DNA from: Alloalcanivorax mobilis | Lineage (GTDB): Bacteria; Pseudomonadota; Gammaproteobacteria; Pseudomonadales; Alcanivoracaceae | DNA length: 64,000 bases | Assembly: GCF_002864685.1 (NCBI RefSeq) | Contig: NZ_NMQZ01000014.1 | Location: forward strand, 48,144 to 112,143 | Direction: 5' to 3' | In this document: positions 41,353-52,092 of the stretch, one piece after another | Layout: each line of letters begins with the position of its first letter | Numbering within the stretch: position 1 is the first letter of the stretch | Notes under the pieces: model-generated | What the model saw: only the letters and a program-made list of their open reading frames with translations | Databases searched by the model: none | Told to the model about the DNA's origin: nothing | Translations under genes and position numbers: made by a program

Positions 41353-41373
41353 TTTTAAGTTTTAACTTTCAAC
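41353..41373. repeat. Single-arm heptad repeat 10 (TTTTAAC type)
   Basis: TTTTAAG, TTTTAAC, TTTCAAC in tandem, between the convergent membrane-protein gene and sixA. It ends 4 nt from the sixA stop codon. No inverted arm is seen. The unit equals that of element 2. Confidence 0.65.
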
Positions 41374-41377
41374 ACCT

Positions 41378-41845
41378 TCATCCCTCCCCGGGGGCGCGCA
41401 GCCAGCGCAGCCGGGCGCCGCCGGCGGCGGCCACTTCCACTTCCAGGGCGGCCACGGCGCCGACTCGGAAACCGGGCCGCGATGCCGGGTCGCCGGTCCA
41501 GATGCCGGTGAGCAGTGACACCAGCGGCATATGGCTGACCAGCAAAAGGTTGTCGCCCTCGGGTTGTCGGATCAGCCAATCCAGTAATTGCTCCGGGTGC
41601 GCTTCCGGCACCAGGTAGCCGCAGGCCTCCTGCTCCATGCCGCCGTACACCCGGGCGATGCACAGGGCGGTTTGCTGGGCGCGGCGGTAGGGGCTGGCGA
41701 TCAGGCGGTCAATGCGCACCCCTTCTTCACTGAGCGTCTGCCACAGCGCCATCACTTCCAAGCGACCCCGTTCGGTGAGCGCGCGTTCCGCGTCGGTGGG
41801 CCCTTGCGCCATGGCTTCGCCGTGGCGGCACAGATACACCTTCAA
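41378..41845 (-). CDS. sixA: Phosphohistidine phosphatase SixA
   Basis: 155 residues of the histidine phosphatase superfamily. The catalytic RHGEA motif (H8) is at the N-terminus, and SHMPLVSLL near residue 104 supplies the second histidine. SixA removes phosphate from phosphohistidine on sensor HPt domains or the nitrogen PTS. ATG overlaps the gpsA stop (ATGA). gpsA-sixA is a common pair. Confidence 0.93.
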   Translation of the reverse strand: MKVYLCRHGEAMAQGPTDAERALTERGRLEVMALWQTLSEEGVRIDRLIASPYRRAQQTALCIARVYGGMEQEACGYLVPEAHPEQLLDWLIRQPEGDNLLLVSHMPLVSLLTGIWTGDPASRPGFRVGAVAALEVEVAAAGGARLRWLRAPGEG

Positions 41846-42873
41846 CTGCGGACTCCGTGGAAGCTGAATTCCACGTCGTGTTTGTGCTCGCCTCCCATCA
41901 ACCGCGCCACCATGGTGTCCAGCGGCTTGTGCTCGTAGATGATCTCGAACAGGGCGCTGGCCAGAGGCATGTAAACATTGAGCTCACGGGCGCGCCCGGC
42001 CACCAGCTTGATGGTGTTGATGCCCTCGGCGGTTTGTCCGAGGCGGGCCACCGCCTGATCCAGCGACAAGCCCTGACCGAGCTGCTGCCCGACCTGATAG
42101 TTGCGCGACAGCGACGACGAACAGGTGGCAATCAAGTCACCGACGCCGGCCAGGCCCAGGAAGGTGAGCGGGTTGGCGCCCATCTCCACGGCGAAGCGGC
42201 TCATCTCGGCGAGTGCGCGGGTGAGCATGAAGCTGCGGCTGTTTTCACCCACACCCACCGCCGCCGCCAGGCCAGAGGCCACCGCGTAGATGTTCTTCAA
42301 GGCGCCGCCCAATTCCACGCCGTACATGTCCGGGTTGTCGTAAACGCGGAAATAGTCGCAGCTCAGAGCGTCCTGAATGGTCTGGCAGAGCTCGCTGTCG
42401 GCGCTGGCGATCACCGTGCCGGTGAACTTACGCTCGACGATTTCGCGGGCCAGATTGGGGCCGCTGAGCACGCCGATGCGGGTGTGCGGCCATTCCCGCT
42501 CGAGCAACTGGCTCATCAGCAGGAAGCCCTGTTCGTGGATGCCCTTGGTGCAGCTCACCACCAGGGTATCGTCAGCTACCTTGGGGCGCGCCTGGCGCAG
42601 CACCTCGACGAAGGCGCTGGAAGGCACCGCCACGAAGATCAGATCGGCACCGCCGAGCACCTCGTCGAGATCCTCGGTGGCGTGCACGCCTTCCGGCAGG
42701 GCTTGTCCGGGCAGATAACGGGGGTTCTCCCGGTCTTCGTTAATCGCCGCCGCGGTCTCCGGATCGCGCACCCAGAGCCGGGTGGTGTGGCCGTTTTCGG
42801 CCAGAATGCTCGCCATGGCGGTGCCGAAACTGCCGCCACCCAGGATCGCGGCGGTGTGCTTCTTAACGCTCAT
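41842..42873 (-). CDS. gpsA: Glycerol-3-phosphate dehydrogenase [NAD(P)+]
   Basis: 343 residues. It makes sn-glycerol-3-phosphate for phospholipids from dihydroxyacetone phosphate. The nucleotide-binding GGGSFGTAMA and the signatures SGPNLAREI and GVELGGALKNIYAVA (catalytic lysine) are present. The start at 42873 has GGAG about 9 nt upstream. It overlaps sixA. Confidence 0.97.
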   Translation of the reverse strand: MSVKKHTAAILGGGSFGTAMASILAENGHTTRLWVRDPETAAAINEDRENPRYLPGQALPEGVHATEDLDEVLGGADLIFVAVPSSAFVEVLRQARPKVADDTLVVSCTKGIHEQGFLLMSQLLEREWPHTRIGVLSGPNLAREIVERKFTGTVIASADSELCQTIQDALSCDYFRVYDNPDMYGVELGGALKNIYAVASGLAAAVGVGENSRSFMLTRALAEMSRFAVEMGANPLTFLGLAGVGDLIATCSSSLSRNYQVGQQLGQGLSLDQAVARLGQTAEGINTIKLVAGRARELNVYMPLASALFEIIYEHKPLDTMVARLMGGEHKHDVEFSFHGVRS

Positions 42874-43037
42874 CGGCCGGCTCTCCGTGGCTCACTTCGG
42901 AACCGTGCAACCGGGAACAGCGCCGCCCTGGGACGGGCCAGAACGGCGGCAAAACTGTCTCTGTGCGGGGCCATGCGGGCACCTTTTTTCGCTGCCGGCC
43001 CGAAGGCCGGGTGAATCGAATTCGAGGCATCATACTC

Positions 43038-43069
43038 GGCCCGGTGAGCACTAATCCAGCCACCGGGCC
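43038..43069 (-). terminator. Hairpin downstream of htpG
   Basis: GGCCCGGT at 43038-43045 pairs with ACCGGGCC at 43062-43069, an 8-bp stem with a 16-nt loop, starting 9 nt after the htpG stop. There is no T run, so a terminator or RNA-stability role is only a possibility. Confidence 0.4.
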
Positions 43070-43078
43070 GATCGCGCC

Positions 43079-44956
43079 TCAGGCGCCGCCGCTGGCGTGC
43101 TCCTGCAGCAGACGATTCAGGCGCCGGGCGGTGGCGGCCGGGTCCCGGGGCAACTGGCCTTCGGCCAACAATGCCTGATCCAGCAGCAGCTCCGCCATTT
43201 CCGCGAATTCGCCGTCGGCCTCGACCCGCGCCAACCGTTCGATCAGCGGGTGGCTCAGGTTCACCTCCAGAACCGGCTTGCTCTCGGGCACGCTCTGCCC
43301 GGCCGCTTCCAGCATCATGCGCATCTGCGGGCCCAGCTCGTCCTTGCCCAGCACCAGACAGGCCGGCGACTCCACCAGCCGGGCGGTGGGCCGCACCGTC
43401 TCTACCTGCTCACCCAGCACCTCGGCCAGACGTCCGGTGAGCGGTGAATCGCCGATTTTGGCGGGGGTGTCTTCGCCGTCCATCTCCAGCTCGCCACGGG
43501 CGGCGTTGACCAGCGACTTGCCCTGGTATTCGTTCAGGAAACCCACCATCCACTCGTCCACCCGCTCGGTGAGCAGCAGCACCTCGATGCCTTTTTTACG
43601 GAACACTTCCAGATGCGGGCTGTTGCGCGCCGCGGAAAGATTGTCGGCGAGCAGGTAATAAATCCGCTCCTGGCCTTCGGCGGCCCGTTCCAGGTAGCTG
43701 TCCAGGCCGACGGTGGCGCCCTCTTCGCCGGCGCTCGAGGAAAACCGCAGCAGCGCGGCGATGGCTTCACGGTTGTCGCCGTCCTCACCGATGCCTTCCT
43801 TGAGCACCTGGCCGAACTGGGCCCAGAAACCGGCGTAGCGCTGCTCGTCCTGGCTGAGTTTCTTCAGCATCTGCAGCACCCGCTTGGTGAGCGCGGCGCG
43901 GATCTTCTTCACCGGGCCGTAGTCCTGCAGCAGTTCGCGGCTGACATTGAGTGGCAGATTGGGTGCGTCCACCACGCCTTTGATAAAGCGCAGGTACAAC
44001 GGCAGAAACTGCTCCGCGTCGTCCATGATGAACACCCGCTGCACATACAGTTTCAGGCCACGGTTGCCTTCCCGGTGGTGCAGGTCGAAGGGCGCCCGCG
44101 CCGGCACATACAGCAGGCTGGTGTATTCCAGCGCCCCTTCCACTTTGTTGTGGCTCCAGGTCAGCGGGTCCTGGAAATCGTGGGCGATGTGCTTGTAGAA
44201 ACCCTGGTATTCCTCATCGCTGACTTCGTTGCGTGGCCGTTGCCACAAGGCGGTGGCGGAATTGATGGTCTCCCACTCGCTGTCGCGCTTCTCGCCGTCG
44301 TCACCGGCCTCGGCGGGCTTCGCCATGAGAATCGGAAACGCCACGTGATCGGAATACTGCCGGACCACCTCGCGCACCTTGAAAGTGTCCAGGAACTCGC
44401 GCGCGTCCTCGCGCAAGTGCAGCACCACCGACGTTCCGCGCGGTTCACGCTCCACGTCCTCGACGATGAACTCGCCCTGGCCGTCGCTTTCCCAGTGCAC
44501 GCCCTCGTTGCTGGCGGCGCCGGCCCGACGGCTGAACACTTCAACCCGTTCGGCGACGATAAAGGCGGAATAAAAGCCAACCCCGAACTGTCCGATCAAT
44601 TGAGCGTCTTTCTTGCTTTCACCGGTGAGCCCGGCGAGAAACTTCTCGGTGCCTGAGCGGGCAATGGTGCCCAGATTGTCGATCACTTCCTCGCGGCTCA
44701 TGCCAATGCCGTTATCGGCGATGGTCAGCGTGCCCAAATCAGCATCGGCGGCGATGCGGATCCAGGGCTCCGGATCGCGCTCCAGCAAGGCGGCGTCGTC
44801 AAGCGCCTCGAAACGCAGTTTGTCGCAGGCGTCGGAAGCATTGGAAACCAGCTCCCGCAGGAAAATTTCCCGATTGCTGTAAAGCGAATGGATCATCAGG
44901 TTCAGCAATCGGGATACTTCCGCCTGGAAGCCCCGGGTCTCGCGATTTTGCGTCAT
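43079..44956 (-). CDS. htpG: Chaperone HtpG (Hsp90)
   Basis: 625 residues. The N-terminal GHKL ATPase has RELVSNASDACDKLR and DNGIGM, followed by middle and C-terminal dimerisation domains. It is a cytoplasmic ATP-dependent chaperone. The upstream region carries a good sigma-32 promoter (45017-45045), consistent with heat-shock control. Start ATG at 44956. Confidence 0.98.
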   Translation of the reverse strand: MTQNRETRGFQAEVSRLLNLMIHSLYSNREIFLRELVSNASDACDKLRFEALDDAALLERDPEPWIRIAADADLGTLTIADNGIGMSREEVIDNLGTIARSGTEKFLAGLTGESKKDAQLIGQFGVGFYSAFIVAERVEVFSRRAGAASNEGVHWESDGQGEFIVEDVEREPRGTSVVLHLREDAREFLDTFKVREVVRQYSDHVAFPILMAKPAEAGDDGEKRDSEWETINSATALWQRPRNEVSDEEYQGFYKHIAHDFQDPLTWSHNKVEGALEYTSLLYVPARAPFDLHHREGNRGLKLYVQRVFIMDDAEQFLPLYLRFIKGVVDAPNLPLNVSRELLQDYGPVKKIRAALTKRVLQMLKKLSQDEQRYAGFWAQFGQVLKEGIGEDGDNREAIAALLRFSSSAGEEGATVGLDSYLERAAEGQERIYYLLADNLSAARNSPHLEVFRKKGIEVLLLTERVDEWMVGFLNEYQGKSLVNAARGELEMDGEDTPAKIGDSPLTGRLAEVLGEQVETVRPTARLVESPACLVLGKDELGPQMRMMLEAAGQSVPESKPVLEVNLSHPLIERLARVEADGEFAEMAELLLDQALLAEGQLPRDPAATARRLNRLLQEHASGGA

Positions 44957-45016
44957 CGAATTCTTCTCCGCAAAGAGTCAACAGGAACACAGTGGCCATG
45001 CCGGCCGTGCATCCGG

Positions 45017-45045
45017 TAATGGGTGGGCGGGGGCCAAATTTCAAG
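45017..45045 (-). promoter_or_regulatory. Sigma-32-type promoter of htpG
   Basis: On the minus strand CTTGAA (45045-45040), 14 nt, then CACCCATTA (45025-45017) closely matches the heat-shock sigma consensus (CTTGAA-N13-15-CCCCATNT). It lies about 60 nt upstream of the htpG start. Pattern-based. Confidence 0.85.
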
Positions 45046-45083
45046 AGCACGGGGGCCGCGCAACGGTGATTGACAGGCTGTGG

Positions 45084-45992
45084 CTAGCGCGGCGCGCCGG
45101 CCAGATCCCGCAGGGCGTTTTCAAGGGTGGGGAAGCGAAACACGAAACCCTGGTCTTCCAAACGGCGCGGATAGACCCGTTGCCCGCCCAGCATCAGGCC
45201 CGCGCGCTCGCCGAGGCCGAGCCGCAATAGCGGTGCCGGCATCGCCCAGGGCGCCGGCCGGCGCACCGCGCTGGCCAGGGCATGGTGGAAATGGCGCTGG
45301 GTCACCGGCCCCGGGGCGGTGGCATTGAAGATCCCTTCCACGCCGGGGGTCTCCACCGCGCGCACCAGGATCGCCACCATGTCGTGTAGATGAATCCAGC
45401 TCAGCCACTGGCTGCCGTCGCCCAGCCGCGCGCCCAGCCCCAGCCGGTACACCGGCCACAGGCTGGCCAGCATGCCCCCCTCGCGGCCCAGCACGATGCC
45501 GGTGCGGATCAAACACAGGCGCATGCCCAGGCGGCTCGCTTCGCGGGCGGTTTGCTCCCAGGCGTCGCAGAGCCGGTAGCCGAAGTCCTTGCGCCGCGCC
45601 GCACTGTGTTCAGTGAGCTCGGCGTCGCCGGCGTCGCCGTAAAAGCCCACCGCCGAGCCACTCACCATCACCCCCGGCGTGTGCCGCAACCGACGGGCCA
45701 GCATCACCAGGGCGCGGGTCACATCCAGGCGCGAGTTCATCAGGGTCTGTTTGCGCGCCGGCGTCCAGCGTTTGCTGAACAGGTTTTCGCCGGCCAAATT
45801 GATGATCGCGTCCAGGGCTTCCTGGTCATCAATCCGGTCCAGGCTGTCGATCACCCGGGTGTCCGGTGGCAGACAACCGGCCGCGCGCTCCGGGCGGCGG
45901 CTGAGCACGGTCAGCTGGTGGCCGTGCCGGGCCAGCCGCTGGCACAGCGCCTGGCCAATAAAGCCGCTGCCTCCGGTGATCAGTATGTTCAC
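45084..45992 (-). CDS. TIGR01777-family NAD-dependent epimerase (YfcH-like)
   Basis: 302 residues. The N-terminal Rossmann motif ITGGSGFIGQALC, the VSGSAVGFYGDAGD segment and a C-terminal DUF1731-like tail (GQRVYPRRLEDQGFVFRFPTLENAL) define this family. The start is GTG at 45992, overlapping the stop of the upstream unknown gene (GTGA). The substrate is unknown. It diverges in strand from no neighbour; htpG follows on the same strand. Confidence 0.92.
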   Translation of the reverse strand: MNILITGGSGFIGQALCQRLARHGHQLTVLSRRPERAAGCLPPDTRVIDSLDRIDDQEALDAIINLAGENLFSKRWTPARKQTLMNSRLDVTRALVMLARRLRHTPGVMVSGSAVGFYGDAGDAELTEHSAARRKDFGYRLCDAWEQTAREASRLGMRLCLIRTGIVLGREGGMLASLWPVYRLGLGARLGDGSQWLSWIHLHDMVAILVRAVETPGVEGIFNATAPGPVTQRHFHHALASAVRRPAPWAMPAPLLRLGLGERAGLMLGGQRVYPRRLEDQGFVFRFPTLENALRDLAGAPR

Positions 45993-47566
45993 GGTGCCTC
46001 CGCGATCGACGCCACATCGGTCAGATCGAAGAAGTATTCCACGCCGCCGGCCCCCATGGAAACCGCCAGGGTAATGCGTTCCTGGTCCGCCGCGCGCAGC
46101 ACGCCCTGATGCCGCTCGCCGCTGTTCAGGCTGACCGTCACCCGGCGCCCCACCAGCGCCTGTTCAACGCTACCCATTGGCGCCGACTCCAGCTCCGGCA
46201 GCTGATCCGCCTGGCGAGCCCCGGCCTGCGCCGCCGGCGCTTCGTTGGCGATGCTCAGCCGTTCGCCTTGCTCTTCCAGATCCAGCGCCGCCACCCGCTC
46301 GGCGGCCAGTTCCAGATCGGCGCGTCCGGCCCCCATCGCCACGCGCAGCCAGAGCCGGTCGCTGGCCACCCGCAGCAAACGCCCTCGGGTGTGCCGGCCG
46401 GCACGGTCGATCACGGTGACGTCCTGGCCCACCGCCGTGGCCAGATCCTTAAAGTCGGCGATCTGGCGCACCGGCCAGTGCGCGGCCGGCGTCTCGGCGG
46501 TGTCGGGGGATGAGCTGGCCTGCGCGGCTGGCGGGTCGTTGCCTCCGTCGTGCGCCGCTTCCAACGTTTCGCCACGCAGTGAACCCGGAGTCACCGACCA
46601 GCCCACCGACGATTCCGCCAACGCCATCCAGCGACGTTGCACGGTGCCATCGGTGAGGACAATGCGGGCCTGCACTTCGCCTTCCCGCTGCGGGCGATGC
46701 AACTTGACGTGTTCAATCACCAGGGTGTCGATGGCGCCGTTCGGGTATTGGGTTTGCAGGTACTGCTCGGCCACATAGCCCAGGGTATCGGGATGGTCGA
46801 AATCAAGATCGACCTCGCCATTACGGAAGCGCAGATGGTTGGTGTAGGCGGTGAAGGTGCCCACCAGATAGCTTTGCCGGTTGTCGGGCAACACCAGCTG
46901 CAGACGGCCCCTGAGCTGATGCCGGTCCAGCGGCGCCAGGACCAGCTCCAGCCGGTAGCCGTTATGGAAGATCCGCGTCTCGGGGTAATGATGCCCGGAC
47001 GGCCGCCAGGACAGGTGCACATCCGGGGCGTCCCGATCAGCCGGGTTGATCAGCAATGTGCGCCGTTCGTTGAGGGATTCCGCCGTCCAGCCGAGCATCA
47101 CGCTTATCGACAGATCGGCCAGAAAGCCCTCGCCCTGGCTGACACTGAGCACACCATTGATCAGGCTGGCCCGGGGCGTGGTCAGGGGCTGACCATGAAC
47201 GCGACCGGCCAGCGGTTGGCCCTCGCCACGCGCCATCAGCAGCGCCGCCTGCTGGGAAGCCACGAACGCGCTCGGCGTGGTGGCGATCGTGCCCGTGAGC
47301 AACGGTCCCCGGGGCGGGCCGGGCTGCGGCAGCGCTGGTTGCTGGGTGGCGATCAGCGCCAGCCCGCACAGCACGCAGACCGCGCCCAGCACGCGCAGAA
47401 GCGCCAGACGGCCATAGGCGTCCCAGTTTTCCTGCACCTGCCGCCAGCCGGCCAGGGGCAACAGAAACAGCAGCGCGCTGTGCCCCCGGAACGCGGCCTG
47501 CCTGAGCAACCCCACGGTCGCCATGATCACGATACTGACGCCCGCCACGACCAGCCATTCAGCCAT
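45989..47566 (-). CDS. Unknown membrane protein with tandem Sm/SH3-like repeats
   Basis: 525 residues: membrane helices near 3-22 and 56-73, then a mainly periplasmic, beta-rich region (about 90-330). At the end are two similar 50-residue repeats (379-427 and 472-521), both with VTV...G..H.G.L..A...R..L.V.MGAG. These repeats resemble small Sm- or SH3-type beta barrels. The frame overlaps the epimerase by GTGA. The family and function are not recognised. Confidence 0.75.
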   Translation of the reverse strand: MAEWLVVAGVSIVIMATVGLLRQAAFRGHSALLFLLPLAGWRQVQENWDAYGRLALLRVLGAVCVLCGLALIATQQPALPQPGPPRGPLLTGTIATTPSAFVASQQAALLMARGEGQPLAGRVHGQPLTTPRASLINGVLSVSQGEGFLADLSISVMLGWTAESLNERRTLLINPADRDAPDVHLSWRPSGHHYPETRIFHNGYRLELVLAPLDRHQLRGRLQLVLPDNRQSYLVGTFTAYTNHLRFRNGEVDLDFDHPDTLGYVAEQYLQTQYPNGAIDTLVIEHVKLHRPQREGEVQARIVLTDGTVQRRWMALAESSVGWSVTPGSLRGETLEAAHDGGNDPPAAQASSSPDTAETPAAHWPVRQIADFKDLATAVGQDVTVIDRAGRHTRGRLLRVASDRLWLRVAMGAGRADLELAAERVAALDLEEQGERLSIANEAPAAQAGARQADQLPELESAPMGSVEQALVGRRVTVSLNSGERHQGVLRAADQERITLAVSMGAGGVEYFFDLTDVASIAEAP

Positions 47567-47849
47567 TTTTCATGTTCTCCCCGATTGGCGACGACAGGCC
47601 GGCAAAGCTCGCCGATGGTCCCGGCCGCGCGTTGACGAAACGCCGATTGGAAGCGCCATCGCGCGGCAGGGCTCAGCTTACAAAGCCCGCCGTGCGCATG
47701 CCACCGTTTCGCCGCCGGCGGCGCGGCGTGCTGGTCAGGCTTTGACGGCGATCACACCCGCCGCCACCGCCAGGCCGGGTATGACGGGGCTTTGCCGGTA
47801 CCGTGACCGAAGGTCCGCGCGCCGGTCATCGGTTTTCATAAAAAAACGC
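47567..47849. other. Intergenic region, no gene seen
   Basis: Non-coding between the unknown membrane protein and the promoter of the small PA3496-like gene. It is GC-rich with no repeated unit or convincing gene. A short minus-strand open frame (47735-47971) overlaps the promoter and is not supported. Confidence 0.5.
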
Positions 47850-47878
47850 TTGTCTGAAGGAAATCCAAACGTTATATA
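47850..47878 (+). promoter_or_regulatory. Sigma-70 promoter of the PA3496-like gene
   Basis: TTGTCT (47850-47855), a 17-nt spacer, and TATATA (47873-47878). The leader to the ATG at 47970 would be about 85 nt. A strong-looking promoter for a small gene. Confidence 0.75.
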
Positions 47879-47969
47879 GGCGCTGAGGTGGTCAGGTTGG
47901 ACGCTGTCTGGTTCGGCGTCCCTTGGTACCCGGTTGTTTACGGCGGTTCCATTTGGCAGGGAGACGACC

Positions 47970-48212
47970 ATGAGTAGCCGACGCGCTGAGCATGACTATG
48001 AGTCGGATGAGTTGCTAATGAACGATGACTTTGAATTCGATGATGTAACCGATGACGATGATGCCCAGGAGGAGCGCGCGGCCCGCCCACGCAGCTTCAA
48101 CATGGACATGCGGCATCGTATTGAAGACCGGTTGGAGGAGCGCCGTCTCAAGCGCGAGCTGAACGACTACGAAGCCTTCGATCTGGAAGACGAAGACGAC
48201 ACTCTGCATTAA
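47970..48212 (+). CDS. Small acidic PA3496-like protein
   Basis: 80 residues: an acidic N-terminal half (DELLMNDDFEFDDVTDDDD) and a C-terminal charged helix (HRIEDRLEERRLKRELNDYE). The layout resembles the PA3496 family of pseudomonads, annotated as a putative envelope-integrity protein. ATG at 47970 follows GGGAGA. Promoter at 47850-47878; shares the terminator at 48364-48391 with sucD. Confidence 0.8.
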   Translation: MSSRRAEHDYESDELLMNDDFEFDDVTDDDDAQEERAARPRSFNMDMRHRIEDRLEERRLKRELNDYEAFDLEDEDDTLH

Positions 48213-48363
48213 AGGGGGTGGCCGCCACACCGGCGTAACGCGGTTAGACCGTTGGTGCGCCTTTGTGAAATGGCCAGTGTTGTCAGGGCAGCGACATCGG
48301 CGCCGGGCGTGCCGTTAATCCCGGTGTTCGAACGCCAATGTTCCCGCCACAAAAACCCGCCAC

Positions 48364-48391
48364 AAAAAAGGCCGGCTTTCGCCGGCCTTTT
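48364..48391. terminator. Bidirectional rho-independent terminator (sucD / PA3496-like gene)
   Basis: GGCCGGC at 48370-48376 pairs with GCCGGCC at 48381-48387 around a TTTC loop, flanked by six A on the left and four T on the right. It serves sucD on the minus strand and the small gene on the plus strand. Confidence 0.9.
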
Positions 48392-48406
48392 CGCAACCCT
48401 GCCCTG

Positions 48407-49282
48407 TTACCAGCCGGTCGCTTTCTTCACACCCTCACCAATCTCGGCGGGGTTGCGGACGGTGACCACACCGGCCGCTTCCAGGGCGGCGAACTTCTCG
48501 TCCGCGGTGCCCTTGCCACCGGCGATGATCGCGCCCGCGTGGCCCATCCGTTTGCCCGGAGGCGCGGTGACACCGGCGATGTAGCTGACCACCGGCTTGG
48601 TCACGTGCTCCTTGATGTAAGCGGCCGCTTCGTCTTCCGCGGTGCCGCCGATCTCGCCGACCATGACAATGGCTTCGGTCTGCGGATCGTTCTGGAACAT
48701 TTCCAGCGCGTCGATAAAAGTGGTACCCGGAATCGGGTCGCCGCCAATACCGATGCAGGTGGACTGACCGTAACCCAGTTTGGTGGTCTGGTTGACCGCC
48801 TCATAGGTCAGGGTGCCGGAACGGGACACAATGCCCACCTTGCCCGGCTTGTGGATGTGACCGGGCATGATGCCGATCTTGCACTGGCCAGGGGTGATCA
48901 CGCCCGGGCAGTTCGGCCCGATCAGGCGTACACCGCCCTTGCGAATCAGGTATTCCTTCACGTACAGCATGTCCAGGGCGGGGATGCCCTCGGTGATGCA
49001 GACGATCAGCTCGATGCCGGCGTCCGCCGCTTCGATGATGGAATCCTTGCAGAACGGCGCCGGCACATAGATCACGGACGCGGTGGCGCCGGTGTCCTTG
49101 ACGGCGTCGGCGACGGTGTTGAACACCGGCAGGCCGAGGTGGGTCTGACCGCCTTTGCCCGGGGTGACGCCACCGACCATCTTGGTGCCGTACTCAATCG
49201 CCTGCTCGGAGTGGAAGGTGCCCTGGCTGCCGGTGAAACCCTGGCAGATGACCTTGGTGTTCTTGTCGATCAATACGCTCAT
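48407..49282 (-). CDS. sucD: Succinyl-CoA synthetase subunit alpha
   Basis: 291 residues. The N-terminal CoA-binding Rossmann fold ([13 protein letters not shown]) and the active-site histidine in [15 protein letters not shown] are present. It interconverts succinyl-CoA and succinate with nucleotide phosphorylation in the TCA cycle. GGAGG precedes the ATG, and it overlaps the sucC stop (ATGA). Confidence 0.98.
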   Translation of the reverse strand: MSVLIDKNTKVICQGFTGSQGTFHSEQAIEYGTKMVGGVTPGKGGQTHLGLPVFNTVADAVKDTGATASVIYVPAPFCKDSIIEAADAGIELIVCITEGIPALDMLYVKEYLIRKGGVRLIGPNCPGVITPGQCKIGIMPGHIHKPGKVGIVSRSGTLTYEAVNQTTKLGYGQSTCIGIGGDPIPGTTFIDALEMFQNDPQTEAIVMVGEIGGTAEDEAAAYIKEHVTKPVVSYIAGVTAPPGKRMGHAGAIIAGGKGTADEKFAALEAAGVVTVRNPAEIGEGVKKATGW

Positions 49283-50448
49283 TTGGCACCTCCAGCGGCT
49301 TTCACCACCTGCTCGGCGGCGTCGTCAAAACTTTCCGCGGCAATAATATTCATGCCACTCTCGGCCAGCTTCTGGGCGCCCAGTTCGGCGTTGTTGCCTT
49401 CCAGACGCACCACCACCGGCACGTTCACACCCACTTCCTCGACGGCACCAATAATGCCTTCGGCGATCAGGTCACAGCGCACGATGCCGCCGAAGATGTT
49501 CACCAGCACGGCTTTGACTTTGTCGTCGGAGAGAATGATCTTGAACGCTTCGGTGACCCGTTCCTTGGTGGCGCCACCGCCCACGTCCAGGAAGTTGGCG
49601 GGCGCGCCGCCTTTCAGTTTCACCAGGTCCATGGTGCCCATGGCCAGGCCGGCACCGTTGACCATGCAGCCGATGTTGCCATCCAGTGCCACATAGTTGA
49701 GGTCCCATTCGGCGGCGCGGCGTTCGCGCTCGTCTTCCTGGGAGGGATCTTCCAGGGCCTTGATGTCGGGGTGACGGAACAGCGCGCTGCCGTCCACATT
49801 GATCTTGGCATCCAGACAGTGCAGATCGCCCTGCTCGGTGATCACCAGCGGGTTCACTTCGATCAGCGCCAGATCCTTGTCTTCGAACAGCTTCGCCAGG
49901 CCCACGAAGATTTTCGCGAACTGGTTGACCTGCTTGCCTTCCAGACCCAGCTTGAACGCGATTTCACGGGCCTGATAAGGCTGTGCGCCGACCAGCGGGT
50001 CGACCAGGGCCTTGAGGATTTTTTCCGGGGTTTCCTCGGCCACCTTCTCGATTTCCACGCCGCCCTCGGTGGACGCCATGAACACCACCCGACGGGTGGA
50101 GCGATCGAACACCGCGCTCAGGTAAAGCTCCTGGGCGATGTCGGTGCAGGTTTCCACCAGAATCTTGGTCACCGGCTGGCCGCGCTCATCGGTCTGGAAC
50201 GTGACCAGACGCTGGCCCAGCCATTTCTTGGCGAACTCGGCGGCTTCCTCGGCGCTGTTGACCAGCTTCACGCCGCCGGCCTTACCGCGGCCACCGGCGT
50301 GTACCTGAGCCTTGACCACCCATTTGTCGCCTCCGATTTCCTTCACCTTGGCGGCCACCTCTTCCGGGGTGTCGCAGGCGAAACCTTTGGAAACCGGCAG
50401 GCCGTAATCAGCAAAAAGCTGTTTCGACTGATACTCGTGGAGATTCAT
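49279..50448 (-). CDS. sucC: Succinyl-CoA synthetase subunit beta
   Basis: 389 residues with an N-terminal ATP-grasp domain ([33 protein letters not shown]) and the C-terminal flavodoxin-like domain ([17 protein letters not shown]). Overlaps sucD by 4 nt. It is the last pair of the sucAB-lpd-sucCD series. Confidence 0.98.
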   Translation of the reverse strand: MNLHEYQSKQLFADYGLPVSKGFACDTPEEVAAKVKEIGGDKWVVKAQVHAGGRGKAGGVKLVNSAEEAAEFAKKWLGQRLVTFQTDERGQPVTKILVETCTDIAQELYLSAVFDRSTRRVVFMASTEGGVEIEKVAEETPEKILKALVDPLVGAQPYQAREIAFKLGLEGKQVNQFAKIFVGLAKLFEDKDLALIEVNPLVITEQGDLHCLDAKINVDGSALFRHPDIKALEDPSQEDERERRAAEWDLNYVALDGNIGCMVNGAGLAMGTMDLVKLKGGAPANFLDVGGGATKERVTEAFKIILSDDKVKAVLVNIFGGIVRCDLIAEGIIGAVEEVGVNVPVVVRLEGNNAELGAQKLAESGMNIIAAESFDDAAEQVVKAAGGAK

Positions 50449-50495
50449 GCCTTAACTTCCGTCAGCTTGTCTGTGGATAGCGCTCCCGGCGCTGC

Positions 50496-50523
50496 AAAAA
50501 AGTCGGGGCCTTGGCGGGCCCCG
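50496..50523 (-). terminator. Rho-independent terminator after lpd
   Basis: CGGGGCC at 50504-50510 pairs with GGCCCCG at 50517-50523; six A precede it on the plus strand, giving a U run in the lpd transcript. It could make sucCD expression partly independent of lpd. Confidence 0.85.
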
Positions 50524-50556
50524 CTTTCGTTTTTCAGGGCCCGTGTTGGCGTTGCC

Positions 50557-51999
<1,443 letters not shown>

Positions 52000-52020
52000 T
52001 CAATCCTTTTCTCGACGCCT

Positions 52021-52087
52021 GCATGCTCCACGCGACACGCTCTCACGCCTTCCAGCGTGTTGCGTGCAAGCGTGCCGCGTGCAAGCG
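52021..52087. repeat. Heptad repeat element 9 (CAGCGTG type, short loop)
   Basis: The left units GCATGCT, CCACGCG, ACACGCT, CTCACGC are followed after a few bases by CAGCGTG, TTGCGTG, CAAGCGTG, CCGCGTG, CAAGCG. It lies between sucB and lpdA, ending 5 nt from the sucB stop. A 22-nt stretch is identical to element 4, including one 8-nt unit that breaks the heptad register. It lies within the suc operon. Confidence 0.82.
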
Positions 52088-52092
52088 AAAAA

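Noticed and set aside
47735..47971. Short minus-strand open frame before the PA3496-like gene
   Set aside because: It covers the strong promoter of the small gene, and has no ribosome binding site or family similarity.
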